From Flavobacterium chungbukense (lineage in GTDB: Bacteria; Bacteroidota; Bacteroidia; Flavobacteriales; Flavobacteriaceae): 64,000 nucleotides of DNA. Where the stretch lies: contig NZ_JAJGZV010000003.1 in the NCBI RefSeq assembly GCF_020805785.1, positions 645,730-709,729 of the forward strand, written 5' to 3'. Positions within the stretch are counted from its first letter, which is position 1; each line of letters begins with the position of its first letter. Below are positions 1-8,591 of the stretch, piece after piece. The notes beneath the pieces were generated by a model that worked only from the letters and a program-made list of their open reading frames with translations, did not search any database and was not told the origin of the DNA. The translations under genes were made by a program, and so were the position numbers.

Positions 1-318
1 ATCATGATGAATTTTTGCCGAAGTTCTAGAATAATTGTTGAATGAAATTCCGAAATCTGCAAACGATTTACGGATAATTCCATCATATTTATCAATAACT
101 TCTTGTGGTGTAATTCCTTCTTTTTTGGCTTTCATAGAAATTGCAACGCCGTGTTCATCGCTTCCGCAGATAAATGCAACATCTTTTCCTTGCAATCTTA
201 AATATCTAGAATATATATCTGCAGGTACGTAAACCCCCGCCAAATGCCCAATATGGATTGGTCCATTGGTGTAAGGCAATGCCGCCGTGATCGTATATCT
301 CTTTGGATCTTGTATCAT
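1..318 (-). CDS. metG: Methionyl-tRNA synthetase, N-terminal part (runs off the window)
   Basis: Charges tRNA-Met with methionine in the cytoplasm. The 106 visible codons start with [20 protein letters not shown] and contain the class I synthetase HIGH motif at residues 22-25. The SDEHG stretch near residue 53 is typical of MetG. The ATG at 318 gives the usual short lead before the catalytic fold. The reading frame is open to the window edge, so the C-terminal part, including KMSKS and the anticodon-binding domain, is not visible. Identification is secure from HIGH plus the surrounding family sequence. Confidence 0.95.
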   Translation of the reverse strand, partial: MIQDPKRYTITAALPYTNGPIHIGHLAGVYVPADIYSRYLRLQGKDVAFICGSDEHGVAISMKAKKEGITPQEVIDKYDGIIRKSFADFGISFNNYSRTSAKIHHD

Positions 319-402
319 AATTCAATTTTATTGAGTGCAAAAATAAGCAATAGAATTGAGATTTTAATATTACGCGGAGATTCGCTAAAGTTTTCATTGC
401 GT

Positions 403-440
403 TTTTAATCTCGCAAAGACGCGAAGGCGCAAAGTTTTTT
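403..440. repeat. Dispersed intergenic repeat, type A (CGCAAAGACGC family)
   Basis: A copy of a short repeat whose core reads AATCTCGCAAAGACGC followed by GCGCAAAG and a T-run. Related copies lie at about 3215-3249 (inverted), 24651-24681 and 24832-24862 (inverted). It is noncoding and lies just downstream of the convergent-facing end of the DUF1080 gene's neighbourhood, between metG and that gene. Confidence 0.6.
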
Positions 441-496
441 TAATTTTAGCCACAGTTTAGACGGATTTAATTGAAATAATTTAGGCTAGGATTCCT

Positions 497-1384
497 TTAT
501 TTAAAATAATTTTGAAACTCAGTAGGCATTTTGCTTATCGGTTTTATTTTGATGTCTTTATAGTAAACTTCGGCAGCTTCACTTTGCAATTGTATTTTCC
601 CTTCAATTAAAGGCATAAATTTTTCACCATCAAAATAGCGGGAATTTTGCAAAACCATGACTACTTTGCCGTTAATGATATGAAGACTTTTTCCTTCGAT
701 ACAAACCAACTCTATTTCTGTCCAACCGTTATTAGGCGTTTCAGCTCTCATTTTTCGCATGCAAAATCCAGTATTTTCAGTATGTGTTCCAAACGGAATA
801 AATTGCTGATCCTCATCGGCTACGGCATTCATTCCTCCTTCAGGAAGATAAGCTCTGATGTCAATTGCCGCATTTGCAATGTTCCAATAATCACCAAAAT
901 GGCCTTCCATTATTTGAAATTCTTGAGATAACATCCAGGCACGCCAATAATCTACTCCCGCTTTTCCCTGCGAATGATAAAGCACACCAGCATCCATAAG
1001 CTTGTCGGTTCTGGGTTCCCATTTTTTATTTCCAAATTTAACTTTTAGCTTCAGGCGATAGTTTTTAAAGGTTTCTTTGGTAAAGACACAGCCATAATAT
1101 TCCCCGGACACTTTAAGGACATTTTCATTGTTCTCCTGAATCACGGTAAACATATTGTTTACATTTTTGTTGTATCCAATAGGTGCTATTTCGTTTCCAT
1201 TAACATCCGTAGGTATTTTGCCCGAATATCCGTTCTGATGTTTGTAACTTAGATACATGTCCCATTTGCTGAGGTTTTTATCCAGTAAATTTATCCAGCC
1301 ATCTTCGAAACCGTTTTTGTCATTAGTTGCTGAAGTCAAAGTAAACAGAAAAGCAAATGCTATCAGAATGGAATATTTTTTCAT
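497..1384 (-). CDS. Secreted DUF1080 (3-keto-disaccharide hydrolase-type) protein
   Basis: A 295-residue protein with a Sec signal peptide (hydrophobic residues 5-20, no lipobox cysteine). The mature part begins GFEDGWINLLDKNLSKWDMY, the typical start of a DUF1080 jelly-roll domain. That family folds like a concanavalin lectin/glucanase, and some members hydrolyse 3-keto-glycosides. Further family-like stretches are YRLKLKVKFGNKKW and the DAGVLYHS segment. It is read divergently from a GH43 glycosidase, which fits a role in extracytoplasmic carbohydrate breakdown. The substrate cannot be told from sequence. Family call fairly sure; enzymatic activity inferred. Confidence 0.85.
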   Translation of the reverse strand: MKKYSILIAFAFLFTLTSATNDKNGFEDGWINLLDKNLSKWDMYLSYKHQNGYSGKIPTDVNGNEIAPIGYNKNVNNMFTVIQENNENVLKVSGEYYGCVFTKETFKNYRLKLKVKFGNKKWEPRTDKLMDAGVLYHSQGKAGVDYWRAWMLSQEFQIMEGHFGDYWNIANAAIDIRAYLPEGGMNAVADEDQQFIPFGTHTENTGFCMRKMRAETPNNGWTEIELVCIEGKSLHIINGKVVMVLQNSRYFDGEKFMPLIEGKIQLQSEAAEVYYKDIKIKPISKMPTEFQNYFK

Positions 1385-1522
1385 AAGTGGTTTAGATAAT
1401 TTGGATAAAAACGATTTCTCAAATCTACAAAATAATGTCTCAAAGCTATTGTGTAATTAATTCAAAATCAGATACCATTTCTGCACTTTGTCTTCCTGCA
1501 AATATGTTTTCTATCTAGCCAA

Positions 1523-1637
1523 TCGACGAATTACACCTAAAAACTTTGTATCACTGCGAATTCTTGGTGCATCTCTGCGTAAAAACCTAACAAATTTTCG
1601 CTCCATTAAAACCTTATAGTCCTTTTGACTATATTTG
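1523..1637. promoter_or_regulatory. Candidate control region upstream of the GH43 gene
   Basis: A TATATTTG at 1630-1637 matches the Bacteroidota -7 element TAnnTTTG and lies 24 bases before the GH43 ATG at 1661. No good TTG -33 element is seen at the right distance. A TCGACGAA octamer at 1523-1530 matches the octamer repeated twice at 51934-51961 upstream of a T9SS gene. At 1551-1587 is a copy of a dispersed repeat with the wording TCTCTGCGTAAAA. Confidence 0.35.
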
Positions 1638-1660
1638 AAAAAAATATCAAAACGTACATC

Positions 1661-3163
1661 ATGAATAAAATATATCTAACCATTTTAGTTTTGTTTTCGT
1701 ATTGCGGTTATTCTCAATCACAGCCGGAAAAGAGTTTAAAACAAGGACAATATTCAAATCCCATTTTTGCGGGCGATTATCCTGATCCGAGTTTGCTTCG
1801 CGATGGAAAAGATTATTATGTCGTTCATTCTTCATTCGATTATTATCCTGGACTTTTAATTTGGCATTCGACTGATTTAATGAATTGGCAGCCTGTTACA
1901 AATGCACTTTCTAAATATGTTGGAGCCGTTTGGGCGCCCGATTTAATTAAGTATAACAATAAATATTACATTTATTTCCCTGCAAATAATACCAATTTCG
2001 TAGTTTCAGCCGATTCTATTAACGGACCTTGGAGTGAACCAGTAGACTTGAAAATTGGAAATATCGATCCGGGTCATGTTACAGATGATAAAGGAAACCG
2101 ATTTTTGTATTTCAGCAACGGAGGTTACGTTGCTTTGTCTAAAGACGGACTTTCGGTAACAAGCGAATTAAAACATGTTTATGACGGCTGGAAAATTCCG
2201 CGCGAATGGAGTATTGAATGCTTTTGCATGGAAGGGCCAAAACTGTTTAAGCGAGGAGAATATTATTATTTAACCGTTGCAGAAGGCGGAACTGCGGGCC
2301 CAGCAACAAGTCATATGGTAATTTCGGCTAGATCAAAATCACCTTTGGGACCTTGGGAAAACTCTCCTCACAATCCGATTGTGCGAACCAACAGCAGTTC
2401 TGAAACTTGGTGGTCGAAAGGGCACAGCACCGTTTTTGAAGATGGAAACGGAAAATGGTGGATGATTTTTCATGGTTACGAAAAAGACTATTACAATTTA
2501 GGAAGACAGACTTTATTGCAACCTGTTGAATGGACAAAAGACGGCTGGTATAAAATTCCAGATAACATTCAAACAGACAAACCAATTGCGAAGCCAGAAG
2601 GCAAAACGCTTCCTGAATTTTCTTTGAGCGATAATTTTGGAGGAACAGCTTTAAAACCGCAATGGAAGTTTTATAATGGAGTAGAAAAATCAAGATTTAA
2701 AGTAGCTAATAATACATTGATAATTGAAGGAAAAGGGGATGGCGTAGGAAACAGTTCACCTCTTGTCGTTGTTCCTGGCGGACATTCGTATTCAGCTGAA
2801 GTTGAAGTTGAAATGGAAGGTGATGCATTAGGCGGTTTGGTACTTTTTTACGATAACAAATATTACTCAGGAATATTAGCAGATCAAAATAACATTTTGG
2901 CGAATTTAAGAGGATGGCAATTTCCTACGGAGAAAAATACGCATACGCGAAAAGTCTTTCTTCGACTTAAAAACATCAAAAATACGGTCGATATGTTTTA
3001 CAGTGTTGACGGAAAAGATTGGAAAAAAATTGAAAACTCTGTAGAAGTTTCAGGATACAATCATAATGTCTTAAGCGGATTTTTAGGTTTAAGAATTGGT
3101 CTTTGTTCGATTGGAAAAGGAAGTGTGAAGTTTAAGAATTTTGTTTATAAAACTTTAGAGTAA
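1661..3163 (+). CDS. Glycoside hydrolase family 43 (beta-xylosidase/arabinofuranosidase type), secreted
   Basis: A 500-residue extracytoplasmic glycosidase. The ATG at 1661 is chosen because a signal peptide starts there (MNKIYLTILVLFSYCGYSQS) and a -7 element lies just upstream; an earlier in-frame TTG would overlap that element. The five-bladed-propeller catalytic domain is residues ~30-320. It has the catalytic-base Asp in AGDYPDPSLLRDG (about residue 42), VGAVWAPDLIKY, and the likely acid Glu in CMEGPKL (about residue 191). Residues ~330-500 form a C-terminal beta-sandwich (LSDNFGGTALKPQWKFYNG) as in many beta-xylosidases. It probably releases xylose or arabinose from plant polysaccharide; the exact specificity is inferred. 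No SusC/SusD pair is adjacent. Confidence 0.9.
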   Translation: MNKIYLTILVLFSYCGYSQSQPEKSLKQGQYSNPIFAGDYPDPSLLRDGKDYYVVHSSFDYYPGLLIWHSTDLMNWQPVTNALSKYVGAVWAPDLIKYNNKYYIYFPANNTNFVVSADSINGPWSEPVDLKIGNIDPGHVTDDKGNRFLYFSNGGYVALSKDGLSVTSELKHVYDGWKIPREWSIECFCMEGPKLFKRGEYYYLTVAEGGTAGPATSHMVISARSKSPLGPWENSPHNPIVRTNSSSETWWSKGHSTVFEDGNGKWWMIFHGYEKDYYNLGRQTLLQPVEWTKDGWYKIPDNIQTDKPIAKPEGKTLPEFSLSDNFGGTALKPQWKFYNGVEKSRFKVANNTLIIEGKGDGVGNSSPLVVVPGGHSYSAEVEVEMEGDALGGLVLFYDNKYYSGILADQNNILANLRGWQFPTEKNTHTRKVFLRLKNIKNTVDMFYSVDGKDWKKIENSVEVSGYNHNVLSGFLGLRIGLCSIGKGSVKFKNFVYKTLE

Positions 3164-3180
3164 TTTAAGCTAATCTTTGC

Positions 3181-3310
3181 GGGACTTCGACTTCGCTCAG
3201 TCTGACAAAAGAATAAAAAACTTTGCGCCTTAGCGTCTTTGCGAGATTATTTCAAAATAGCAATAACCTTTGTGAATCTCTGCGTAAAACCTTCGCGTTT
3301 CTCTGTGGAA
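3181..3310. repeat. Cluster of dispersed intergenic repeats
   Basis: The gap after the GH43 gene is almost wholly filled with repeat-like sequence. In order it holds a GACTTCGACTTCGCTCAG element, an inverted type A copy (CTTTGCGCCTTAGCGTCTTT) and two copies of a CTCTGCGTAAAA/CTCTGTGG element. The last resembles 1551-1587. No gene is supported here. Confidence 0.55.
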
Positions 3311-3401
3311 TTCCAAATAAAATAGAACCAGTTTAAACTACGCTAGACACTTATAAATGAGAATATATTTCGCAATCTTTGCACTCGAAAAAAACAAGTT
3401 T

Positions 3402-3629
3402 ATGAGCAAGACAAAATTAATCATCAATAAAAACGGATCTATTAAAATCGAAGGAGATTTTGAAATCATGGATCCAGAAGGAACACTTTATGGTTTACAA
3501 GGAAGAGCAGCGCTTGGACTTTGCCGTTGCGGATTATCTGCAAACAAACCATTCTGCGATGGAGGACACCGAAACAACTTCGAACACGATTCTGTTGCGT
3601 TTGATTTGCCGCCAATGAAAACAAACTAA
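3402..3629 (+). CDS. CDGSH-type iron-sulfur domain protein
   Basis: A 75-residue small protein. It carries the complete CDGSH cluster-binding signature CRCGLSANKPFCDGGH (residues ~45-60): three cysteines and one histidine, which bind a redox-active 2Fe-2S cluster in this family. The start at 3402 (MSKTKLIINKNGSIKIEGDF) is preferred; 15 residues upstream in frame look noncoding. The segment before the signature (IMDPEGTLYGLQGRAALGLC) is typical of bacterial members. It is probably a cytoplasmic electron-transfer or cluster-handling protein. It has its own terminator and no operon partners. Confidence 0.92.
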   Translation: MSKTKLIINKNGSIKIEGDFEIMDPEGTLYGLQGRAALGLCRCGLSANKPFCDGGHRNNFEHDSVAFDLPPMKTN

Positions 3630-3653
3630 GATTTTTAGTTTTTCAAATAAATG

Positions 3654-3683
3654 AAACCGCATTTTTAAGATGCGGTTTTTTTT
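3654..3683 (+). terminator. Rho-independent terminator after the CDGSH gene
   Basis: AAACCGCAT and ATGCGGTTT form a 9-bp stem with a 7-base loop, followed by a run of T. Confidence 0.85.
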
Positions 3684-3772
3684 ATGTCATTATTTTGAAA
3701 AAATAAAATACAAGTATTTCATTTTGAATTAATTCCTTTAATTTTATCTGCATCAAATAATGTTTTCGGTTT

Positions 3773-5329
3773 ATGATATTTAAAAAACTTATTATAGGAT
3801 TCTTTTTGGTTCTTTTAGCAAATGAAGGAATTGCTCAAAATAAAGTAAATCTGTTTTCGGAAATCAATTACAACTCAATTCTTGCCGTAAGTTTAAACGA
3901 ATATAAATCGGTTCAGGAACGAGATACTCGATTTCAGAATCCGAGTATTGCATTGGGTGTTGGAATTTCTGGCGGCGGATCGAGGGCGCAGTTCTTCAGT
4001 TTGGGCGTTCTTCTGGGTTTGGAAGAAATTCAAGAGGACAATTCAAATCGTAATTTTTTAAATGAAATTGATTATTTCTCAACAGTTTCTGGAGGCTGTT
4101 ATTCGGCTGGATATTATTTGACGATTCAGAAAAACAAGCTCCAATATGACAATTGTACGTTTAACGAATTTTATTTTTCTAAAGCAGATGCTTTTAAATC
4201 AGATGTCAATAAATCGGCTACGCTTTTGTCTCTTTTAAATAATAGCAGAAACGAAAAAGGAGAAAAAGTCTCTATGGCGCAAAGATTAGATTTGGAAGTT
4301 TTGCAATACGATAGCACCAATCCAGAAAATCAGAATAAGTTTAAGACTCAAATGCTTTTGTCTGATTTTTTTATCCCAAAAGACAGCAAGCAAAATCCGC
4401 AATTGCCAATCATGGTTGCTAACGGAACGGCTTATAACAATGGAGAGCGTTTCCCTTTTATGCCACACATTATTCGTGCCTTAAAAATCAATTCTTCTTT
4501 AGCTCCCAATAAAGCGTCACTTTCGCTTGACGAAAATCAAATTAATAATGGTTATAATTTTCCACTTACCTATGCCATTACTGCAAGTTCTGCTTTTCCA
4601 GGCGTTTTGCCTAAAACCAAATTCGGAATCAAAAATCAGGAAAAAATCTTGTGCGTGATCGATGGCGGTGCATCCGATAATATGGGTTATGAAACCTTGA
4701 TAGAACTTCTTCATAACGACAATAAAGTAAAAGACAAAAACAAAAAAGCACTTTTTATTGATTGCTTGGGACAAGGAAAAAAGTCTCCTTATATAAACGA
4801 TGTAAAAATTAGATTGCTTTCGTTGTTAGAAACGGCTTCTCTATATACCGTGCAAACTCGTTATATGACTTTTGAAAGAGATGTCGAAAATGCTTTGGAA
4901 CGCTATAAAATTCCGGCTTCAAATTATCAGATAATTGGTTTCACCACTTTGAGGCATCATTTATCAAATTTGAATAAAGACCAGAAATACGAAGATTTGG
5001 TTAAAGAATTAAAAAATAGTGATGATGAAGCGGCAACGTGGCTTAAACTGCATGATGATTTTAGAGCGCAATTGATTTCAAAATTTGGTGAAGAAAGTTT
5101 TAAAAAAGACAAAAATAGCGAATTGCAGCTTGCCAGTTTAGACAGAGAAAAGTTTAAAGATTTTGGCGCCAGCGAACTTTTGATGCTTTATGAATATGCT
5201 TCGCATGTAGAAACCAAACTCAAAATCACGCCCGAAGAAAAAGAAATGTTACTGCTTTCTGGGCGTTTTGCGGCGTATTTGAAAACTAATGAACTAAAAG
5301 GATTATTGTTGGAAAATAAAGGGTTATAG
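3773..5329 (+). CDS. Patatin-like phospholipase, exported
   Basis: A 518-residue protein with a signal peptide (MIFKKLIIGFFLVLLANEGIAQ). The patatin/cPLA2 fold is marked by an oxyanion loop GISGGGSRAQF near residues 65-75. The nucleophile serine is in STVSGGCYSAG (Ser106), and the catalytic aspartate is in DGGASDNMG (Asp297). The family hydrolyses acyl chains from phospholipids or related esters with a Ser-Asp dyad. The last ~180 residues are charged and helical, without a recognised domain. There is no cysteine for lipidation, so it is likely periplasmic or secreted. It stands alone, with noncoding gaps on both sides. Confidence 0.85.
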   Translation: MIFKKLIIGFFLVLLANEGIAQNKVNLFSEINYNSILAVSLNEYKSVQERDTRFQNPSIALGVGISGGGSRAQFFSLGVLLGLEEIQEDNSNRNFLNEIDYFSTVSGGCYSAGYYLTIQKNKLQYDNCTFNEFYFSKADAFKSDVNKSATLLSLLNNSRNEKGEKVSMAQRLDLEVLQYDSTNPENQNKFKTQMLLSDFFIPKDSKQNPQLPIMVANGTAYNNGERFPFMPHIIRALKINSSLAPNKASLSLDENQINNGYNFPLTYAITASSAFPGVLPKTKFGIKNQEKILCVIDGGASDNMGYETLIELLHNDNKVKDKNKKALFIDCLGQGKKSPYINDVKIRLLSLLETASLYTVQTRYMTFERDVENALERYKIPASNYQIIGFTTLRHHLSNLNKDQKYEDLVKELKNSDDEAATWLKLHDDFRAQLISKFGEESFKKDKNSELQLASLDREKFKDFGASELLMLYEYASHVETKLKITPEEKEMLLLSGRFAAYLKTNELKGLLLENKGL

Positions 5330-5474
5330 ACAGAAAAAGCCTTCATTTCTAGTTAAAGACAATTTGGAAATATATTTTATTGTTGCATTAGAACTCTCTT
5401 TTTAATTCAAATTAAAAAGGATTTTTTCAATTATTTACCCAACTTTGCAAAACAATCCTTTAAACAAATTTCAA

Positions 5475-6014
5475 ATGGAATTCGGTAAAATCATTATTTC
5501 AGAAACGGCGGCAAATAGCGAAAATCCTCAAGACGTTGTGAATTCGAATATTTCAGTAATCAATTTAATGCGCGAAGAAAAAATAGATGACGATTTAATT
5601 CATGAAGATGCTTTATTAAGTTATTATCTAGATTTTTATGCTTCAAAATACGCAGAAGGAAATTTTTCTCAATTTGTACACGATTCAGGCTGGAACAAAG
5701 AATTGAACGAATTGATCGAAGAAGGATTAGCTCTAATTGGTGCCGAAAAACATTTAGAATTATTTAAAGAACAATGCCGAAAACTGCGTCTTCAGAGCAA
5801 CATTAAATTAGGGAAATTTCTAAAAGAAAGATCGAATACTCCAAATGCTTTCCGTGATGTTCTGAATAATAATGCTTATTTTGAATTGGATGAAAATATA
5901 GTCGAATTAAATGCAGCGTTTTTAAAATCGCATCCCGATACAGAAGTGCTTTCAGTAGAAGAGATGTTTGCTGTTTTAGAAGAATTTTTGGGGCGTGAGA
6001 TAAAAAGAGATTAA
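5475..6014 (+). CDS. Hypothetical protein, possibly DMP19/DUF4375-like
   Basis: A 179-residue, acidic, cytoplasmic-looking protein without signal peptide or membrane segment. The ATG at 5475 (MEFGKIIISETAANSEN) is preferred over an upstream in-frame TTG. The central part (ALLSYYLDFYASKYAEGNFSQFVHDSG) recalls DMP19/DUF4375 proteins, where an N-G-G/N-F-x-Q-F segment is conserved. That resemblance is weak and from memory only. No catalytic motif is visible and the function is unknown. It is monocistronic, followed by the promoter of the next gene. Confidence 0.7.
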   Translation: MEFGKIIISETAANSENPQDVVNSNISVINLMREEKIDDDLIHEDALLSYYLDFYASKYAEGNFSQFVHDSGWNKELNELIEEGLALIGAEKHLELFKEQCRKLRLQSNIKLGKFLKERSNTPNAFRDVLNNNAYFELDENIVELNAAFLKSHPDTEVLSVEEMFAVLEEFLGREIKRD

Positions 6015-6086
6015 GTTTTAGCAGAAAATGCATTTTATATAGGATTAATCAATGTTTTTAAGAATATTGATTGAAGATTTTAATTT

Positions 6087-6120
6087 TTGTGTAATGTTTT
6101 GTAAGAAAAGTATATATTTG
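6087..6120 (+). promoter_or_regulatory. Bacteroidota-type promoter, TTG-N23-TATATTTG
   Basis: TTG at 6087-6089 and TATATTTG at 6113-6120 match the -33/-7 consensus of the Bacteroidota primary sigma factor, at the long end of the usual spacing. The position implies transcription starts near 6127. This rules out the earlier in-frame ATG at 6052 as the start of the next gene. Confidence 0.55.
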
Positions 6121-6156
6121 GACATCCCAAAAAATGCTACTAAAAAATTAATGCCT

Positions 6157-7077
6157 ATGAAAAAAATTATACTCTTTAGTGGGGTTTTGCTATTTTTATT
6201 CGCTTGCGGTAAAAGTGAAAAACCGAAGAACGAAGCAGAAATTCAGAATCAGGAATTGCTTTCACTGATAAAAACAGATGCAAATGTGAATAGAAAAGAG
6301 TTTAAGAAACTCATTTTTAGAAACCTAGGTAGCATAGAAGATTCTGAAGAATTGAATCTTCCGCTTCTTTCAAAAGTCGCATCCAATCTAAAAATTAAAT
6401 ATTCAAACATTAAAATTGAAGAGACTAGTTCTATTAACTACGATGACAAGACAGCCTTTTTTGTTTTAACGATTGTAGAGCGTAATAAGAAAAAGAAAAA
6501 ATCTGACGATTTTGAAGATTTAGGCAATTATTTTCAGCGAAAATATTTGTTTGTAGACCGAGAAAGCGGCAGTATCATTGCAGAAGAATTTGACGCTAAT
6601 TTAGGATACTATCATAATGAAGCAATTCGGTTTTCTAAGTCGCATATTTTGAAAAACCTGGTTTATCTAAACGAAACTACTCCTGCTATTGGTTTTTATA
6701 CAGAAGCCACTGCAAGCAGTCGAATTGTTTTGTATTCAGAACAAAAATTCACCTTACTTACTTTGGCAGATAATGAAATCAGGAAAGTTTTGTACGAATA
6801 TCCAATTCGTCTAACCAACGGAGATTCAAATGGAAGCGGTACATATCAAATTGAAACGCTGGAAACGGGCATGAGTTTGGGAGATGACAAAACAAATGGC
6901 TTTTTTGATTTAATTGTAACTAAAAAGTTTTCCTATGAAGAGGCTGTTGAAGATAGTTTAGAAAATGATATGGAAGAAAATAAGGAAGTGAAAACCAAAA
7001 AAGAAGCCGAAAAGCTTAAATTTAATGGCAAAGAATATGCTTTTCACCGCGATGACAGACATCGTTTTCTGGAATAA
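6157..7077 (+). CDS. Hypothetical lipoprotein
   Basis: A 306-residue predicted lipoprotein. The start at 6157 gives MKKIILFSGVLLFLFACGKS with a lipobox cysteine at residue 17; an ATG two codons earlier (6151) is also possible. The -7 element at 6113-6120 excludes longer versions. The mature protein is highly charged, with alternating beta-like stretches and a lysine/glutamate-rich segment near residues 270-290. I recognise no domain. It is followed by a hairpin, so it is probably a single-gene unit. Real gene by length, signal and promoter; function unknown. Confidence 0.8.
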   Translation: MKKIILFSGVLLFLFACGKSEKPKNEAEIQNQELLSLIKTDANVNRKEFKKLIFRNLGSIEDSEELNLPLLSKVASNLKIKYSNIKIEETSSINYDDKTAFFVLTIVERNKKKKKSDDFEDLGNYFQRKYLFVDRESGSIIAEEFDANLGYYHNEAIRFSKSHILKNLVYLNETTPAIGFYTEATASSRIVLYSEQKFTLLTLADNEIRKVLYEYPIRLTNGDSNGSGTYQIETLETGMSLGDDKTNGFFDLIVTKKFSYEEAVEDSLENDMEENKEVKTKKEAEKLKFNGKEYAFHRDDRHRFLE

Positions 7078-7099
7078 GCGTTATAAATTTAAAACAATC

Positions 7100-7131
7100 G
7101 CAAAAGCACTTTTTAAGTGCTTTTGCTGTTT
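7100..7131 (+). terminator. Terminator hairpin
   Basis: GCAAAAGCACTT pairs perfectly with AAGTGCTTTTGC (12 bp) around a 3-base loop. The downstream T-run is short, so termination may be partial. Confidence 0.65.
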
Positions 7132-7160
7132 CTAAGAGTTTTAAGTTTTCCTTTTAAACT

Positions 7161-7195
7161 TTGTCCTTATGTTAACAAACATTTCCTTAAATTTG
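7161..7195 (+). promoter_or_regulatory. Candidate serS promoter
   Basis: TTG at 7161-7163 and TAAATTTG at 7188-7195, 24 bases apart, fit the Bacteroidota -33/-7 pattern at a slightly long spacing. They lie 40 bases before the serS ATG. Confidence 0.45.
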
Positions 7196-7235
7196 CTTCC
7201 GTTATAAAAAATACAATAGTTATAAAAATCAAGCT

Positions 7236-8507
7236 ATGTTACAAATTGCATTTATTAGAGAAAATCAAGAGAAAGTAATCAAAGCTTTAGCAAAACGAAA
7301 TATAGATGCTAAAAGCGTTGTGGAAGAAGTGGTTCAATTAGACGAAAATCGTCGTGCTGCACAGGTGGAATTAGACAATACTTTATCAGAATCTAATAAA
7401 TTGTCCAAAGATATTGGTGAATTGATGAAAGCTGGAGAGAAAGCTAAAGCAGCAATCTTAAAAGAAAAAACAGTTTCACTAAAAGAAAAAAGTAAAGAAC
7501 TGAGCGAAAAAGCAGAAGCTTTGGCTGTTGAGTTAACCAATAAATTATATACTTTACCAAACCTTCCAGCAGATATTGTTCCAGAAGGAAAAACGCCAGA
7601 TGATAACTTAAATGTTTTCCAAGAAGGAGATATTCCAGTTTTGCACGAAGGCGCACAGCCGCACTGGGAATTGGTAAAGAAATACGATATCATCGATTTT
7701 GAATTGGGTGTAAAAATTACTGGAGCAGGATTTCCTGTTTATAAAGGAAAAGGAGCTCGTTTACAGCGTGCTTTAATCAATTACTTTTTAGACAAAAATA
7801 CAGCTGCAGGATATAACGAAGTTCAGGTGCCGCATTTGGTAAACGAAGCTTCAGGTTTTGGAACTGGACAATTGCCAGACAAAGAAGGACAAATGTATCA
7901 TTCTACAATTGATGATTTATATTTGATTCCAACTGCTGAGGTTCCGGTTACGAATTTATTCCGCGATGTTATTTTAAACGAAAGTGAACTACCAGTTTTA
8001 CATACAGCGTATACGCCATGTTTCCGTCGTGAAGCAGGTTCTTACGGAGCACACGTTCGCGGATTAAACCGTTTACACCAATTTGATAAAGTTGAAATTG
8101 TGCGTGTGGAGCATCCGGATAATTCTTATGCTGCGCTTGACGGAATGGTAGAACATGTAAAAGAAATTCTTCAAGAACTGAAATTACCATACAGAGTTTT
8201 ACGTCTTTGCGGTGGCGATATGGGATTCACTTCTGCATTAACGTATGATTTTGAAGTGTTTTCTACAGCTCAAGACCGCTGGTTAGAAATCAGTTCTGTT
8301 TCTAATTTTGAAACTTTTCAGGCCAACCGCTTGAAATTGCGTTTCAAAGACAAAGACGGAAAAAATCAATTGGCACATACACTTAACGGAAGTTCATTAG
8401 CACTTCCACGTGTTTTAGCCGGAATTATTGAAAATTACCAAACTCCAGAAGGAATCGTAATACCAGAAGTTTTACGTCCTTACTGTGGATTTGATATTAT
8501 AAACTAA
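7236..8507 (+). CDS. serS: Seryl-tRNA synthetase
   Basis: Attaches serine to tRNA-Ser in the cytoplasm. At 423 residues it is standard length. Residues ~1-105 form the tRNA-binding helical arm (a long charged coiled coil). The class II catalytic core follows, with motif 2 (TPCFRREAGSYG, near residue 267) and motif 3 (NGSSLALPRVLAGIIENYQ, near residue 385). The start (MLQIAFIRENQEKVIKAL) matches the family. It is transcribed alone between a candidate promoter and a strong palindromic terminator. Confidence 0.98.
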   Translation: MLQIAFIRENQEKVIKALAKRNIDAKSVVEEVVQLDENRRAAQVELDNTLSESNKLSKDIGELMKAGEKAKAAILKEKTVSLKEKSKELSEKAEALAVELTNKLYTLPNLPADIVPEGKTPDDNLNVFQEGDIPVLHEGAQPHWELVKKYDIIDFELGVKITGAGFPVYKGKGARLQRALINYFLDKNTAAGYNEVQVPHLVNEASGFGTGQLPDKEGQMYHSTIDDLYLIPTAEVPVTNLFRDVILNESELPVLHTAYTPCFRREAGSYGAHVRGLNRLHQFDKVEIVRVEHPDNSYAALDGMVEHVKEILQELKLPYRVLRLCGGDMGFTSALTYDFEVFSTAQDRWLEISSVSNFETFQANRLKLRFKDKDGKNQLAHTLNGSSLALPRVLAGIIENYQTPEGIVIPEVLRPYCGFDIIN

Positions 8508-8528
8508 AAAAAATAGTTTTTAAGATAC

Positions 8529-8563
8529 AAACCTAACAGGTTTTTAAAACCTGTTAGGTTTTC
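8529..8563. terminator. Perfect palindromic terminator after serS
   Basis: The 33 bases at 8529-8561 form an almost perfect palindrome built on AACCTAACAGGTTTT and its complement. The T-rich end is suited to termination in either direction. I believe this AACCTGTTAGGTT palindrome occurs widely in Flavobacterium genomes, but that is recollection and needs counting. Confidence 0.8.
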
Positions 8564-8591
8564 TTAATTTATAGAAATTAAAAAACGGAGC

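Noticed and set aside
6052..6156. Longer N-terminus for the lipoprotein, starting at an ATG at 6052
   Set aside because: It would place a consensus -7 element inside the coding sequence and bury the lipoprotein signal peptide.
7334..7693. A 119-codon open frame antisense to serS
   Set aside because: It lies wholly inside the opposite strand of a secure gene, its translation is low-complexity Ser/Phe/Leu, and it has no start signal. It is a shadow of the serS coiled-coil codons.
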